Shown one piece after another: positions 31,401-42,702 of a DNA stretch of 64,000 nt. How positions within the stretch are numbered: position 1 is the stretch's first letter; the number at the start of each line of letters is the position of its first letter. Origin of the DNA: Strigamia acuminata (taxonomy: Eukaryota; Arthropoda; Chilopoda; Geophilomorpha; Linotaeniidae); contig OX442319.1 of NCBI GenBank assembly GCA_949358305.1, forward strand, positions 10,416,001 to 10,480,000, read 5' to 3'. The notes under the pieces are model-generated. The model saw only the letters and a program-made list of their open reading frames with translations. It was not told the DNA's origin and searched no databases. Both the position numbers and the translations under genes were made by a program.

Positions 31401-34400
31401 GTTGGAACCCAAAATTCTAATAAAAATACAAATTTTAAAGGTTTTAATGTCATTTTCAAATCGAAATATTCAGTTTTACATGCATAATTGCAGTTTTTCG
31501 TGCCATTGATGCATTTTTTACAAGAATTAATGCATATTTTAGATAAAAAATAAACTAAAGCACTTTTTCGACCTAAAAAAGCACTTTTTTTGACCTAAAA
31601 AAGCACTTTTTCGACCAAAAAACACATTTTTCGACCTGAAAAAGCACTTTTTCGACCAAAAAACACATTTTTCGACCTAAAAAAGCACTTTTTCGACCTA
31701 AAAACGCATTTTTCGACCAAAAAAAGCACTTTTTCGACCTAAAAACGCATTTTTCGACCTAAAAAAGTACTTTTTCGACCTAAAAACGCACATTTTCGAC
31801 CTAAAAATATTCTCTTATACCTGTTCTGTAAATCGAATAATCGTTGACATTCCTCTTTGTATTTTTCTTGCTGTTCCACAAAGCTGGATCGATTTTTGCG
31901 CACGAATTTACTCAGGGCGACTCCTCCGTCCTTTGCCTGCTGTATCGACAGTGTCCGTACCGCATCGATTATCTCCCACCGAGACAATGTCCTGATCTGA
32001 GAATTAAAATTTATTTAAATCCCAATACACAAAAAAGCAAACGAAAATGAATTTCTACTTGTTCGTCCCCGATCCCGTATTTCTTGAGTAAACATTTGGC
32101 GTTGTTCAACGACAGCTTCCGTAGATCCGCGTCCGTGCCGGTCACTATCTTCTTGGCCGCCCGTTTGGCATCGACTTCCTCCTGAGAAAAGTATTTATTT
32201 AGTTGTTTTATTATTATTAGGTTTGATTAATTTTTACTTTGGTCGGTTTGTGGGCTACGCGGACGTAGGCAAATCCCTCGCCGCATCCGGTGGGGTCGCA
32301 AACACCCGTCAGCTGCATTGTGCATTTGTTGTTCATCGCGTCTATGAAGGCTCGCGTTGTGTTCCAGGGAGCGGCGTTCACTTCGTCGTCCATTTTCACT
32401 TGCAGCTCTACTTCGTCGTCGTCGTTGTTGTCGAGCGAAAACAACGTTTTTGCTCCGTATCCGGCATCCTAAATTAATTATTAATTAATTATTTTAATAT
32501 TTTATACAAAATTGTTCATGCTTTCATCAAATTATGCAATTTTGATCAAATTATGCAATTTTTTATCAAATTATGCAATTTTTTATCAAATTATGCAATT
32601 TTTTTATCAAATTATGCAATTTTGTAAACAAATTGTGCAATTTTTTGACCAAATTATGCAAGTTTCAACCAAATTATTCAATTTTTTAACAAAATTATGC
32701 AATTTTTTGACCAAATTATGCAAGTTTCAAACAAATTATGCAATTTTTTAACGAAATTATGCAATTTTTGACCAAATTATGCAAGTTTCAACCAAATTAT
32801 GCAATTTTTTAACGAAATTATACGATTTTTCATCTCAAAATTCATTTTTTAAAATCAAATTATGGAATATTTTGACCAAACTATTCATTTCGTGGTCAAA
32901 CAACATTAAATTTTGTTCGTACCTTTAATCTCTGCTGTGCAGCCACCATGCTGTAGTAACCGCAACACTGCTCCGGGCTGACCATCTCTCGAATCTCATC
33001 TTCCGTCGGTAGACGAAAGTTCGGTCTAAGCACCCACCAATTCGAGTCCATTCCCGTACGTTTAAATTCCGCGCACGCTTTCAACCGCTTCCGAATCGAA
33101 CTCTCCGAATGCGCCGGAAATGCCTTTCGAATGTCCTCCATCTTGATCCGCCGAGGAACGTCCTCGCTTTTCCAAAACAACCGATAGATATAAACCTACC
33201 AAAAAAAAACAAAAATAAAACAAAAAAACAAAACAAACAAAATCAAATCAATCACTCACTTGAAGAAAATTCCGAACAAACTCGACGGCCCTCTTCGAAT
33301 TGGGGCCCGGAACTTCGTGCAACGGACACAACTGACCCACCGTAAAACTGCTATCGACCGTTCGGATGAAATAACTGTAAAATAAAAACAAAAACATAAA
33401 TTAAACAACGTTCTAACGTTGCTAATGGACGAGTCGTGTACCGTTGGCGCGTTCTCACAATCAAAAAGTCGAAATCCGACATCGGCTGCTCGTAAATCGG
33501 CGACCGGAACAAATTATTCTCGAAAGCCTGCAACGATTGACCGGGCGCGAGCGATCCCAGAAACGGGGCAGTGTGAGCAAAGGCCGTCTCGCCGTAGCGG
33601 TATTCCGGGACGGATTGTTCTTTTCCCGGTTTCTAGAATAAGTCGAATTAAATTAGATGAATTGATTGATTAAATAGGAGAAGGAAGGGTTTTTTTATTA
33701 CTCTTTTGTAGTAGTTCTTGATTTTGGTTGCCATTCCGACTTGCATGACCAAAGGCGGGTGCTGCTCGCAATATTCGGCCAGGATAAGTTCGCCGTCGCA
33801 GCCGGTTAGGTCCTCGGTGGTGCGCATGAAAAACATTTCTCCACCACCACAAGCTTGTCTTTCCTGCTCTCGCGCCTGAAAAAAAATATAATTTTTTTAA
33901 ATAATAGGCCTAATATATTTCAAATAATTTAAACAAAAGTACTGTTAAAAATACCGTATTTCATATAGTTTACATGAAATTACTGTTAAAAATACTGTAT
34001 TTCACATAATTTTCACGAAAATACTGTTGAAAATACCGTATTTCGCATAATTTAAATGAAAATACTGTTAAAAATACCGTATTTCGCATAATTTAAATGA
34101 AAATACTGTTGAAAATACTGTATTTCACATAATTTTCACGAAAATACTGTTAAAAATACCGTATTTCACATAATTTAAATGAAAATACTGTTGAAAATAC
34201 CGTATTTCACATAATTTTAACGAAAATACTGTTAAAAATACCGTATTTCACATAGTTTACATGAAATTACTGTTAAAAATACTGTATTTTACATAATTTT
34301 CACGAAAATACTGTTGAAAATACCGTATTTCGCATAATTTTCACGAAAATACTGTTGAAAATACCGTATTTCACATAACTTAAATGAAAATACTGTTGAA

Positions 34401-37400
34401 AATACCGTATTTCACATAATTTTAACGAAAATACTGTTAAAAATACCGTATTTCACATAGTTTACATGAAATTACTGTTAAAAATACTGTATTTCACATA
34501 ATTTTCACGAAAATACTGTTGAAAATACCGTATTTCACATAATTTTAACGTAAACTGTATACAAAATACCGTATTTCACATAATTTTAACGTAAACTGTA
34601 TACAAAATACCGTATATCACATAATTTTAACGCAAATTATATTTAAAATACCGTATTTCCCACAATTTCAACAAAAGTTTACATAATATACAATATTTCA
34701 CAATGTTAACTATAATACTATTAAAAATACCGTATTCCACACAACTTTAACGATAAATTCCGTATTTCACATAATTAATAATTAAACCGAAATTTAATTT
34801 TTCCAAACTCTGCCCTACCTTTGCTTTTTTCCTGATCATCTTCCTGAGCGGATACACCTTGTGAAACACCGGCAGCGTCACGTCTCCGTGCGAATACTTC
34901 TTGACCGGCTGGCGGTGGAAACTTCTCAACTTGGCCATCCCCAAGTGAGTAGGAAAGAAGGGAGCGCGCAACTCGATCGCGGGTGTCGAATGCTGGATGC
35001 CCTTCATCCCCATCATGTGCAACGCATCAACGTTCGTCATTTTCGAATTGTAATCTTCGTCGTTCGAGATATTATAAATACTCTTCGCAACCGTCGGTTC
35101 CGGGTCGGATTCCGGCTCTTCTGTCGCTGTCTCGGGGAAGATTTTCGACTTTCGGGCCGCGTTTTTCTTCTCCTTGCTCGGCCGTTCTGGCGAAATCGGC
35201 CGGGCGTTGGGGTCGGTGTCGTTCAGGGGCCCGAGAACGACGTTCTCGTCGTTCGGATCCAAAGTGAAGTCTTTCGGCGTGGGAATTCGATCCATGGACT
35301 TGAAAAAAATGAATTAAAATTAGAAAAATGTAATTTAATTTAATGTTTTTTTTTTTTTTTTTACTTCGGCGTCCCAGATTACGTCGTTTTCCCAATTGCC
35401 GTACACTAAATCTTCGTTTTCTACCGGAAATATCGAATACCACGTGTCGTTTGGGGGTTTGGTGGTGGAATTTGTTGGTGTTTGGGTCGTTTTAGCTGTG
35501 GGAAAGAGTTTTTATTAATACGATGAGTGTTTGGTTGTTGGATTTGGTTTATTACCGTGTAGACTGAATCCGAGGAGTGTTCTGTTTGAGTTGTTCGGTT
35601 TGAGGGGCCATCCTGTGTTGTTGTCTTTGCTGTTTAATTTCGCCATGACCTTTGGATAAAATTTGATTGGATTAATTTCTATCGATTTTGATGAATTTCA
35701 GTGAAAAAATTGGAGTTTTCCTCAATAATTGGCATTTTTTTTCGCTTAAAAGTGTGATTTTTAGACGGATAAGTGAATTTCTGCATATAAAAACGTCAAT
35801 TTTGCATATTTTAACATGAAAAATGCATAATTTAACATAAAAAATGGATAAATTAACAAAAAATGCATAAATTAACAAAAAATGCAAAAATTGACATAAA
35901 AACTGCAAAAATTGACACAAGAAATGCAAAATTTGACACAGAAAATGCAAAATTTGACACAAAAAATGCAAAATTTGACACAAAAAATGCAAAATTTGAC
36001 ACAAAAAATGCAAAATTTGACACAAAAAATGCAAAATTTGACACAAAAAATGCAAAATTTGACATAAAAAATGCAAAAATTGACACGAAAAATGTATAAT
36101 TTCACATTAAAAATGCATTTTCGACTCGCAAAATGCAGTTTTTACACGCAAAATGCCTTTGTGACACGAAACTACATTTTTTGACAAAGAAAAAATCACA
36201 TTTTCGTCGTTGATAAATCACTTTTAAGTGTATAATTGTAGAACTTTATACTTTTTCCTTGATATCTGCGGCTTCCCAAACGACGTCATCCTCCCACGAC
36301 AACTGATTCACCATTTGATAACAATCTTCGGGAATTTCATCGACGTATTCGTCATTTTCTTCGTCTTCAACCTGAAAAAAAAATATCAATAAAAATTGTA
36401 ATTTTTCTCTCCGTTTTTGATCAATTTCACATACATCTTTCAATTTGAAACCGTAATCGAACCCGTCTCCAGAGTCCGGTACGTCCAGCATGTCGTACCA
36501 AAACTTTGCCGGACCGTGCCGCCATCCGTTAACTTTTACCGCATCGTCGACAGAAATTTCCAACCTTTCAGCTATTTTAGTCTTTCTGTCTTCATCCAAC
36601 ATTTCCACGAATTTATCCTAAAAGAAAACAAAAACAAATTTTAGTTTGGATTTTTAAAATGGCGTTAAAATGCAAACAAACCATTTCATCCGGTTGACAC
36701 TCATCTGGTGTTGGGTCAGGTTGGAGTGTTAAATCTAAACCAGTTCTTGATTTCCGTTCGGGAATTGCGGGTAGTGTGCTCCGCTTTCTTTTCTTGACTC
36801 CCCGCCAAAAGTTGGAGCAATTCACTCGTGTATTTTGGAACAAACGATTACATCGAAGCGGCTAAATCACAAAATAAAAAAGTTAATTATCTAGTGGTAG
36901 TCACGAATAAATGCATTTTGCACATACAAATGCAATTTGTGAACCTAAAAATGCATTTTTGCAGGTTAGATATCCAATTGTGCATGTAAAAATGCATTTT
37001 TGGTGTTAATATAAGCATTTTTTTTAAAGTAATGCAATTTTGCAGCTTAAAAATGTGTTTTTGCAGCTTAAAAATGTGTTTTTGCAGCTTAAAAATGTGT
37101 TTTTGCAGCTTAAAAATGTGTTTTTGCAGCTTAAAAATGTGTTTTTGCAGCTTAAAAATGTGTTTTTGCAGCTTAAAAATGTGTCTTTGCAGCTTAAAAA
37201 TGTGTTTTTGCAGCTTAAAAATGTGTTTTTGCAGCTTAAAAATTGTTTTTGAAATTAAAAATGTGTTTTTGCAGCTTAAAAATTGTTTTTGAAATTAAAA
37301 ACGCATTTCTGCACCAAAAAATAAATTTTTTTCAATAAAATCAATGTTTTTTTGCACAATAAATTCGGTTTTCAACATAAAACTTCATATTTGTTCATAA

Positions 37401-38195
37401 AAAAAGCATTTATGCACACTAAAACGCATTTTTCGATTTAGTAATGCATTTTATTCGGCGTAAATTATTTTTTTTACATATAAAAACCATTTTTTTCACC
37501 TACACAAACACATTTTTAATATTTTCCAATAACATTCAATCGGAAAACCCATTCAATATTCACCTGGTTGTGTAAAAACCCCGGAAATAACTTCTCGAGG
37601 TCCGCATTATCGTATTTACTAGACACGCACATCGCACCTGCTAAAGGTCTTTTCACGACACTATCCAACTTAACCGCCAAATTCAAAGCATTTAGCGGCA
37701 ATCCTTCAACGCTCTCGACCTCATTCTCTTCGTCATCGCCGTCGTAATCCTCCGAATCATCTTAAAAATTTAAATAACAAAATTTAACGTAACATTTTAA
37801 ATATTTTTATAGTAATTCGATTAATACCCGACGTTAGTGGAGCCAGTTTCGACAGCATTTCTGCAATTTCATCGCCCGCTATCTGCTGAATTTCGGGAAT
37901 TTCGGAATTTTCTTCTTCGGTTATTTGGCTTAAATCGGAGCCGAGATTTGTGACTTTGCTCAATTCGCCCAAATGCATTTTTGTTTCCTAAGGAAGAGAT
38001 AAATTAATTTTTTATATATTTATTAATAATTCGTTTAGTGGAATTTACTTCGTCGAATAAATCGTCCTCAAGTTGGCCCGATCGATCGATGTTTCCAAAT
38101 AGAAAGGAAGACAAGAACGAAGCTTGTTGGTGTTGATCGGTTCCTTCGTTGTCGCTGTCCATATTTTGATCGCTTCTTTCGTTGTCGCTGTCCAT
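28414..38195 (-). CDS. TAF1: TAF1, largest subunit of TFIID (21 exons, complete)
   Basis: TAF1 scaffolds TFIID, binds promoter DNA with TAF7 and reads acetylated histones. Exons (minus): 38195-38049, 37987-37828, 37760-37564, 36861-36682, 36617-36435, 36371-36252, 35649-35556, 35495-35365, 35298-34819, 33875-33702, 33632-33442, 33374-33260, 33195-32923, 32468-32238, 32181-32059, 31996-31821, 31416-31030, 30969-30411, 29976-29254, 28891-28678, 28616-28414. All junctions are GT-AG and in phase, giving 1,686 residues, slightly shorter than vertebrate TAF1. Landmarks: N-terminal [25 protein letters not shown] and [28 protein letters not shown], the winged-helix [20 protein letters not shown], zinc knuckle [17 protein letters not shown], tandem bromodomains in exons 18-19 ([32 protein letters not shown]), and an acidic tail. 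The first 22 residues are a duplicated 11-residue unit. Confidence 0.97.
28936..29185. repeat. TAF1 intron array, 31-bp unit, about seven copies
   Basis: Unit AAGCCTAAAAACGGCTCAAA then ATGCAGTTTTT. It fills the intron between exons 19 and 20. Confidence 0.92.
30015..30390. repeat. TAF1 intron array, 31-bp unit, about eleven copies
   Basis: Unit GATGAAAAAAGCCTAAAAAT then GGTCATTTTTA, with small length changes (GAAAA to GAAAAAA). It fills the intron between exons 18 and 19. Confidence 0.92.
31545..31808. repeat. TAF1 intron array, 21-bp unit, about twelve copies
   Basis: Unit CCTAAAAAAGCACTTTTTCG then A, with CCAAAAAACACATTTTTCGA variants. It occupies the intron between exons 16 and 17. Confidence 0.92.
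32512..32900. repeat. TAF1 intron array, about 21-bp unit, about fifteen copies
   Basis: Unit ATCAAATTATGCAATTTTTT and variants with GACC or AACC spacers and AAGTTT. It occupies the intron between exons 13 and 14. Confidence 0.9.
33925..34765. repeat. TAF1 intron array, 41-bp unit, about seventeen copies
   Basis: Unit GAAAATACTGTTGAAAATAC then CGTATTTCACATAATTTTAAC. Variants alternate CACGAAA, AACGAAA and AAATGAAA joints, suggesting higher-order units. It fills the longest intron, between exons 9 and 10. Confidence 0.92.
35800..36190. repeat. TAF1 intron array, 21-bp unit, about thirteen copies
   Basis: Core unit AAAAAATGCAAAATTTGACA then C (about 35870-36080), with diverged copies on both sides. 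It occupies the intron between exons 6 and 7. Being a multiple of three, it opens long spurious frames on both strands. Confidence 0.92.
36895..37500. repeat. TAF1 intron array, 21-bp unit, about eleven clean copies
   Basis: Core unit TTAAAAATGTGTTTTTGCAG then C (about 37040-37280), with decayed related units out to 37500. It occupies the intron between exons 3 and 4. Confidence 0.92.
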
Positions 38196-38675
38196 GTTTT
38201 GATACTTTTGATTTGAACCGCTTTGAACCCGTCAAGTCGGCCATTACAGTATTTTTATTTCGTTCGCTATTGGTTGGTTAGAATTGGCGGCGGTGGCGCC
38301 CGCAGTGGCAAATCAACGCAAACTGGTGCGTTGCTTCGACGATCGATTTCTTTTCAAATTTACATCTTTTTAAATATCGATTTGGATTTTAGATGGAAAA
38401 AGAAAAACACAATTAGTTCTCTTTTTGTCACGAGGACAGTTTTTGTATACTTTGCAAAGCCGCCGTTAGAACGAGCTGCTCTCACCGATCTCTTCGCGAA
38501 TATCCAATCAGAAAGCACAGTCTTTTGAGCGGGATTTTCAAATAAATGCTTTTCAAAGTGTGGACCAAAAATAGCCGTTATAAAAATATTCTCTACATCT
38601 AAATTCACCGTTTCGTGCATTGAAATGTGTCTTTTCATGTGAAATAAATTTGTCCGCTCTTAATTCATAACTACA
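38196..38675. promoter_or_regulatory. TAF1 upstream region
   Basis: 480 bp between the ELL stop codon and the TAF1 start. It must contain the TAF1 promoter and the ELL 3' end. No canonical TATA box stands out, and a minus-strand open frame here (92 codons) resembles nothing known. Confidence 0.4.
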
Positions 38676-39521
38676 TCACTTGCCACATCGCACCCGCTTA
38701 TTTGGAGCGGAAATATGATCACTCATGGGCCTCTTTATCCCCGTATTGACAGAATCCGGTCTGCGGCATTCCACCAACTGTTTCTCATCTCCACGATAAA
38801 ACGGCCAATCCACACGCACTTCCTTCCACACGTGCCTCCGCAAATCCAACTTGTCATTCTCCAAAACTGCCACGCCATTCAAAATAGCCATCAACAACTT
38901 GTCAAACTCGAGTCCCCGATTACCAACGCCATCCACCATTAACTTGACAATTAAATCAGACTTTCTGCACGGTTGAATTGCTATCAAATGGACGACTCTC
39001 TCCCGCAGAGATCTTTGTAATATGGGCTTGACATTCACGCCTTTCGTGGCCGTAATTTTACGCGTAATTGGAATCGGTTTGGCCCGAGCTTCGCTCTCCT
39101 TGACCACTCCCGGCAAGTACTTTTTCTTCGCTTCTCTATCTGCCATTGCGCCTTTGGAATGGATCGCTTTGAAGATATTTTCGTCATTGTCAGAACGAAT
39201 TTGAGTTTTGTATCGCGCGTGGCCGAACGACTCTAGAGTCGTCGGGCCGGTTTTTCGGAGACATTCGACCAACCCGACCTCTTTGGTCACTACAAAGTCG
39301 AAGGAAGGTCCGGAGTTGGTGGTTGACGATGGGAATTTGATTGATCCTTGGGTATTTTTGAATTGGATCGTTGGTTTGGAGTTTTGTTTCGTTTTACGGC
39401 AGTGGGCTTCGATGAGACTCATGGCCGATTCGGTGAATTTGACGTAAATTATTGTCTTGGTGTCGGTGTCGAGTTCGTGCATAGATAAGTCGTAGGTTTG
39501 TTTATCTGTCGAGACCGCCAT
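38676..39521 (-). CDS. ELL: RNA polymerase II elongation factor ELL-like, intronless and short
   Basis: ELL raises Pol II elongation rate and works in super and little elongation complexes. This single-exon ORF has 281 residues. Residues 1-110 follow the ELL N-terminus (SMHELDTDTKTIIYVKFTES, TIQFKNTQGSIKFP). Residues about 170-260 match the ELL winged-helix region (SLRERVVHLIAIQPCRKSDL, then WKEVRVDWPFYRGDEKQLVE). The C-terminal occludin-type coiled coil that recruits ELL partners is absent, as are introns. It ends with a basic KRVRCGK tail. It is therefore a truncated ELL, a lineage variant, or a retrocopy kept open. It lies 480 bp upstream of TAF1 on the same strand. Confidence 0.85.
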   Translation of the reverse strand: MAVSTDKQTYDLSMHELDTDTKTIIYVKFTESAMSLIEAHCRKTKQNSKPTIQFKNTQGSIKFPSSTTNSGPSFDFVVTKEVGLVECLRKTGPTTLESFGHARYKTQIRSDNDENIFKAIHSKGAMADREAKKKYLPGVVKESEARAKPIPITRKITATKGVNVKPILQRSLRERVVHLIAIQPCRKSDLIVKLMVDGVGNRGLEFDKLLMAILNGVAVLENDKLDLRRHVWKEVRVDWPFYRGDEKQLVECRRPDSVNTGIKRPMSDHISAPNKRVRCGK

Positions 39522-39729
39522 TTCGTTTTAAGGGAAATTGGTGACGTTTTAGAACGGTTATCGAGTAGATTTCTGTTGTTTGTATTTTTATTTGTAAACT
39601 ATATATATACAAGTAGTTTCAAGAGTGGACAGTGGTTAATGATTCCTCATGAACGTTTCCTGTACGTTTCTGTTTGCATGCGACGGTGAAATCTGTTGTT
39701 CACCACACCAGAGTAGTTTCACAAAAAGA

Positions 39730-39765
39730 GCGCACCAAGCGGACGAGTTGCAAAACATAGGAACT
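39730..39765 (+). promoter_or_regulatory. Conserved upstream element of family B genes (1 of 3)
   Basis: Contains AAGCGGACGAGTTGCAAAAC and ATAG. Close matches occur at 44097-44128 and 52352-52385, each within about 65-170 bp upstream of a family B start while surrounding DNA differs. Here it precedes the plus-strand gene at 39827. Confidence 0.55.
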
Positions 39766-39826
39766 GTTTTGTTGATCATCTCCTCGATAATCTTCCATCC
39801 TCCATCGCCATCAATTCAAGACCAAG

Positions 39827-40943
39827 ATGGAACAACGTGCTCTCACACTCACTTTTCCCACGCTAGAAAGCTTAGCACTGACAAAAACTGCAACTAACCT
39901 CTGGAAATGCAGTATTTTGCAAACGATTAGGAAAACTTTTGACGAGGCTTGGCGAAATCGTTCGAGGAAAAATAGAAAATTTGGGTTGGCCGTCCGGTTT
40001 GAAACGTTCATTACTTCAAATTACCACATTTATCGGCAGTGAATTACTATACTGGGCAATCAATTTGAGGTATCATGTCCGCAACAGCGGTATAGAGATC
40101 GATTCGATCGGACAGATGGACTGCTTGAAGTGCGTCGAGTGGAAACAGAACGGGAAAATCGACTGCAGAGAAACCGCGCGAGCGCTTACAAAACTCGACG
40201 GGAAATTGAAATTCACGCTGAACGATAAATGCAAAATCGCTTGTAGGTATTTTCTCAAAGACGAAATCGAAACGATGTGGCAGAGAAATGAAATCACCGT
40301 TACTACGTCGTTTTGGGCCGATGTCATGAACAACGAACCAATAAGCGTCGAGAGAAAGTATAAGTTGCTTTGTGTGCTCTTTCTCGGCAAGAACGAAAGC
40401 GGAATTGAGTACGTGTGGTCGACACTCGCACACGAGGAAAAAATGGGATTTTTGCAGACGAATTTGTGCAGTATGTTGATACTTTATGTCAGGCAGTTCC
40501 TGATGCAACAACATACCGCTAGGTGCTTTTGCTCTTTCATTTTATTATTAAATGAGCAGCAAGTGGGCGCTTTGTTTGCGAATTTGGATGCGGAGTTAGT
40601 CATATTAATGGCGTGCATCGAGGATTGGGTGTACGTCGATTTATTTTTAAAAGTGGCCGAGCGTGTTCGTGAGAAGCTGTGTCAAGTGAAATTCCCACTC
40701 TTACTTATTCTGTTGGTAAGGAAAATTGGAAAAAATAATTGGGATAGCAGATTGAAAGCGTGTTTCGAGGATTTGTGGACGAAAGCGTCGCCGATGTTGA
40801 AACAAAGTTTTATTGATTCGGAAATTAGGAATTTTTTATGTACTAGGATGTTGAAAAAATCGAATAATAATCGCATTCTGGGATTGGTGTTGGAGGATAT
40901 GTCTGTAGATGTTCGAAACAAGTTTTTATCACTTACTGCATAA
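39827..40943 (+). pseudogene. Family A/B-related copy with one frameshift
   Basis: Starts MEQRALTLTFPTLESLAL, continues to IRKTFDEA, and then loses frame near 39925-39940 in an A4/T4 stretch. The rest is open to 40943 in the next frame: LLQITTFIGSELLYWAI, LKCVEWKQNGKIDCRETARA, ESGIEYVWSTLAHEEKMGF, DWVYVDLFLKVAERVREKL and LKACFEDLWTKASP, ending FLSLTA. Apart from that single indel it is a full-length family member, the most diverged in the set and intermediate between A and B. The lesion could be an assembly error in a homopolymer. Otherwise it is a recent pseudogene. Confidence 0.75.
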
Positions 40944-41251
40944 GTATTTTGTGTGTGTCAATCTGTCAAAAAACTAAAATTGTTTTATTCAATTCAAATG
41001 TTTTGTTTTTGTTTGTGGATAAATTCTATTTGATTATTATTTTTCTTTCCAGTTATTGCATTGGAAAAAATTATAAAAAGTTTGGGAAATTTCGAACATG
41101 ATGAAAATAAAACATTTGTTGTTAAATTTATGAGAAATTCGTTTCTTATGTATGAGATTTGATGACGCGCGTACACGAGTCCGGTTTTGTCTTACGTTTT
41201 CTCGTTTTTGACCTTTGTTCCTGATTTTACGTATGTAAATTCCAAAAAATG

Positions 41252-41519
41252 TTATAATAAACTCGTTTTGACCATCAAAGCATGTTTTATTTTCGTGAGA
41301 CCAGTAAATCAGTAAAATACTAATTATAAAGTTTTTCCTTTCAAAAGGTCACTTTTTAATAATTGCGAGATTTCAAATCATCAGTATTTTTCGTTAAAAC
41401 AAAATATAACTGAGCTTTTCTCTTTCTTTTACAGATACAAATAAACGGATAAACGCATACATTGATTGACAAAAATTTTCTTTTAACCTCTTCGGACAAA
41501 TCGTTTAGCATCAAATGTT
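41252..41519 (-). pseudogene. 3' end relic of a family B gene with its flank
   Basis: About 265 bp match 50868-51133, the 3' flank and last codons of the gene at 51089. The coding remnant (41462-41519, minus) reads LMLNDLSEEVKRKFL. The rest of the gene is missing. Confidence 0.8.
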
Positions 41520-41624
41520 TTTATTTTTTTTGGATGATACAGATAGAAAGAAATGAATTTGCAGTCGAAAATGACATAGCAATTGTGTGGTACAGTATCA
41601 TGTTATTGAAATTGATAATAAATA

Positions 41625-42406
41625 CTCCCTCTGTCCCAAATTATGGTATACATTTCTCTAAAAAATTCCCGATTATTGTTGGTTTTGTATATTTCTAAGA
41701 TATTTTAACTGAATATCCTTCAAAATTAAGTGTGTTTGCTAACCAATGGATTGCATTATGGGTAATTAGTTTTATCATTCCGTTATTCTTGAGTTGCATC
41801 TTCTCAAAATGCACTCAAAATTAAGTGACACCTGTTGTGCTTAAAGTAAAGTGAAAATGAATTTGAAAAATGGCTGTTTCCAAAGAAAAATGACAAAATA
41901 GAAGAAATTAACTGATAATCGGCAAAATTTTATACAACAGCTCTTGCTGAAACAAAGCATTGTTGGGAATAAAGCATCATTAATGAAATTTGCAGGCAAA
42001 TTGAAATTACTCGACTAACTATTTGGCAGAAGTTAAAAACAATACAATAAAGGACATATTCCTGCCAAATGATAAACATAACAATGTATTTTTGACATTG
42101 CAATGTTGTATGGAGTCAGGGATGATAGCAAAGAGTAGCAACAATTACAAAATTCACAAATTCAGAGCAATCATTACAAGTTATTGTTATGGAGCATTAT
42201 TTATTGTTATTGTTTACTCTTTATTTTTTATTGTTATTATTTACTTCATATTATTTATTGTTTACTTAATTTATTTATAATTTAACTTAATTATATTAAT
42301 TTTGCATTTTTATAATGATAAAAATCAAATAAAACTTCAAATGTATACCATAATTTGGGACAAAAATAAGAGTAGAAATGTATACCATAATTTGGGACAG
42401 AGGGAG
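41625..42406. mobile_element. Tc1/mariner-superfamily element with perfect 33-bp Stowaway-like inverted repeats
   Basis: The left end begins CTCCCTCTGTCCCAAATTAT (41625) and the right end is its exact reverse complement over 33 bp (to 42406). TA flanks both ends (41623-41624, 42407-42408). A third copy of the inner terminal sequence lies at about 42339-42356. The 782-bp interior has a decayed reading with NEICRQIEITRLTIWQKL, resembling a transposase helix-turn-helix, broken by stops. It is non-autonomous, but perfect inverted repeats suggest recent movement. Confidence 0.88.
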
Positions 42407-42702
42407 TAATAAATAAATATAATAACAGAAAAGACCAGATGTTTTCTTGGCCCAGAAAGACCAAAAGTTCAACTGATGCACCTAAAAACTGAAATCTACT
42501 CACACAAAAACACACAAATTCGACTGTGTAAACCAATTTTTTTTTATTTTACACGTAGAAAAATACAGTTATATTAAAAACCAAAATGATTACAGAAATG
42601 CGTCTGCGTGGGCTATTTCTACCGACTTTATTTTTTTTAATGATTTTATGATTTTTCTGGTTTTTTATTATGATTTAGATACAAGTAAATGGATAAATTG
42701 AT

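Noticed and set aside
35672-36105. Several open frames on both strands (FAFFVSN and KNAKFDT repeats)
   Set aside because: They are translations of the 21-bp intronic array inside TAF1; real exons lie on each side.
37032-37292. Cys-rich ORF of KMCFCSL repeats
   Set aside because: Also a translation of a 21-bp TAF1 intron array; the cysteines come from the TTTTTGCAG unit, not from a peptide.
28936-37500. CRISPR-like regularity of the TAF1 intron arrays
   Set aside because: The units are contiguous with no unique spacers, in a eukaryotic gene; they are tandem repeats.
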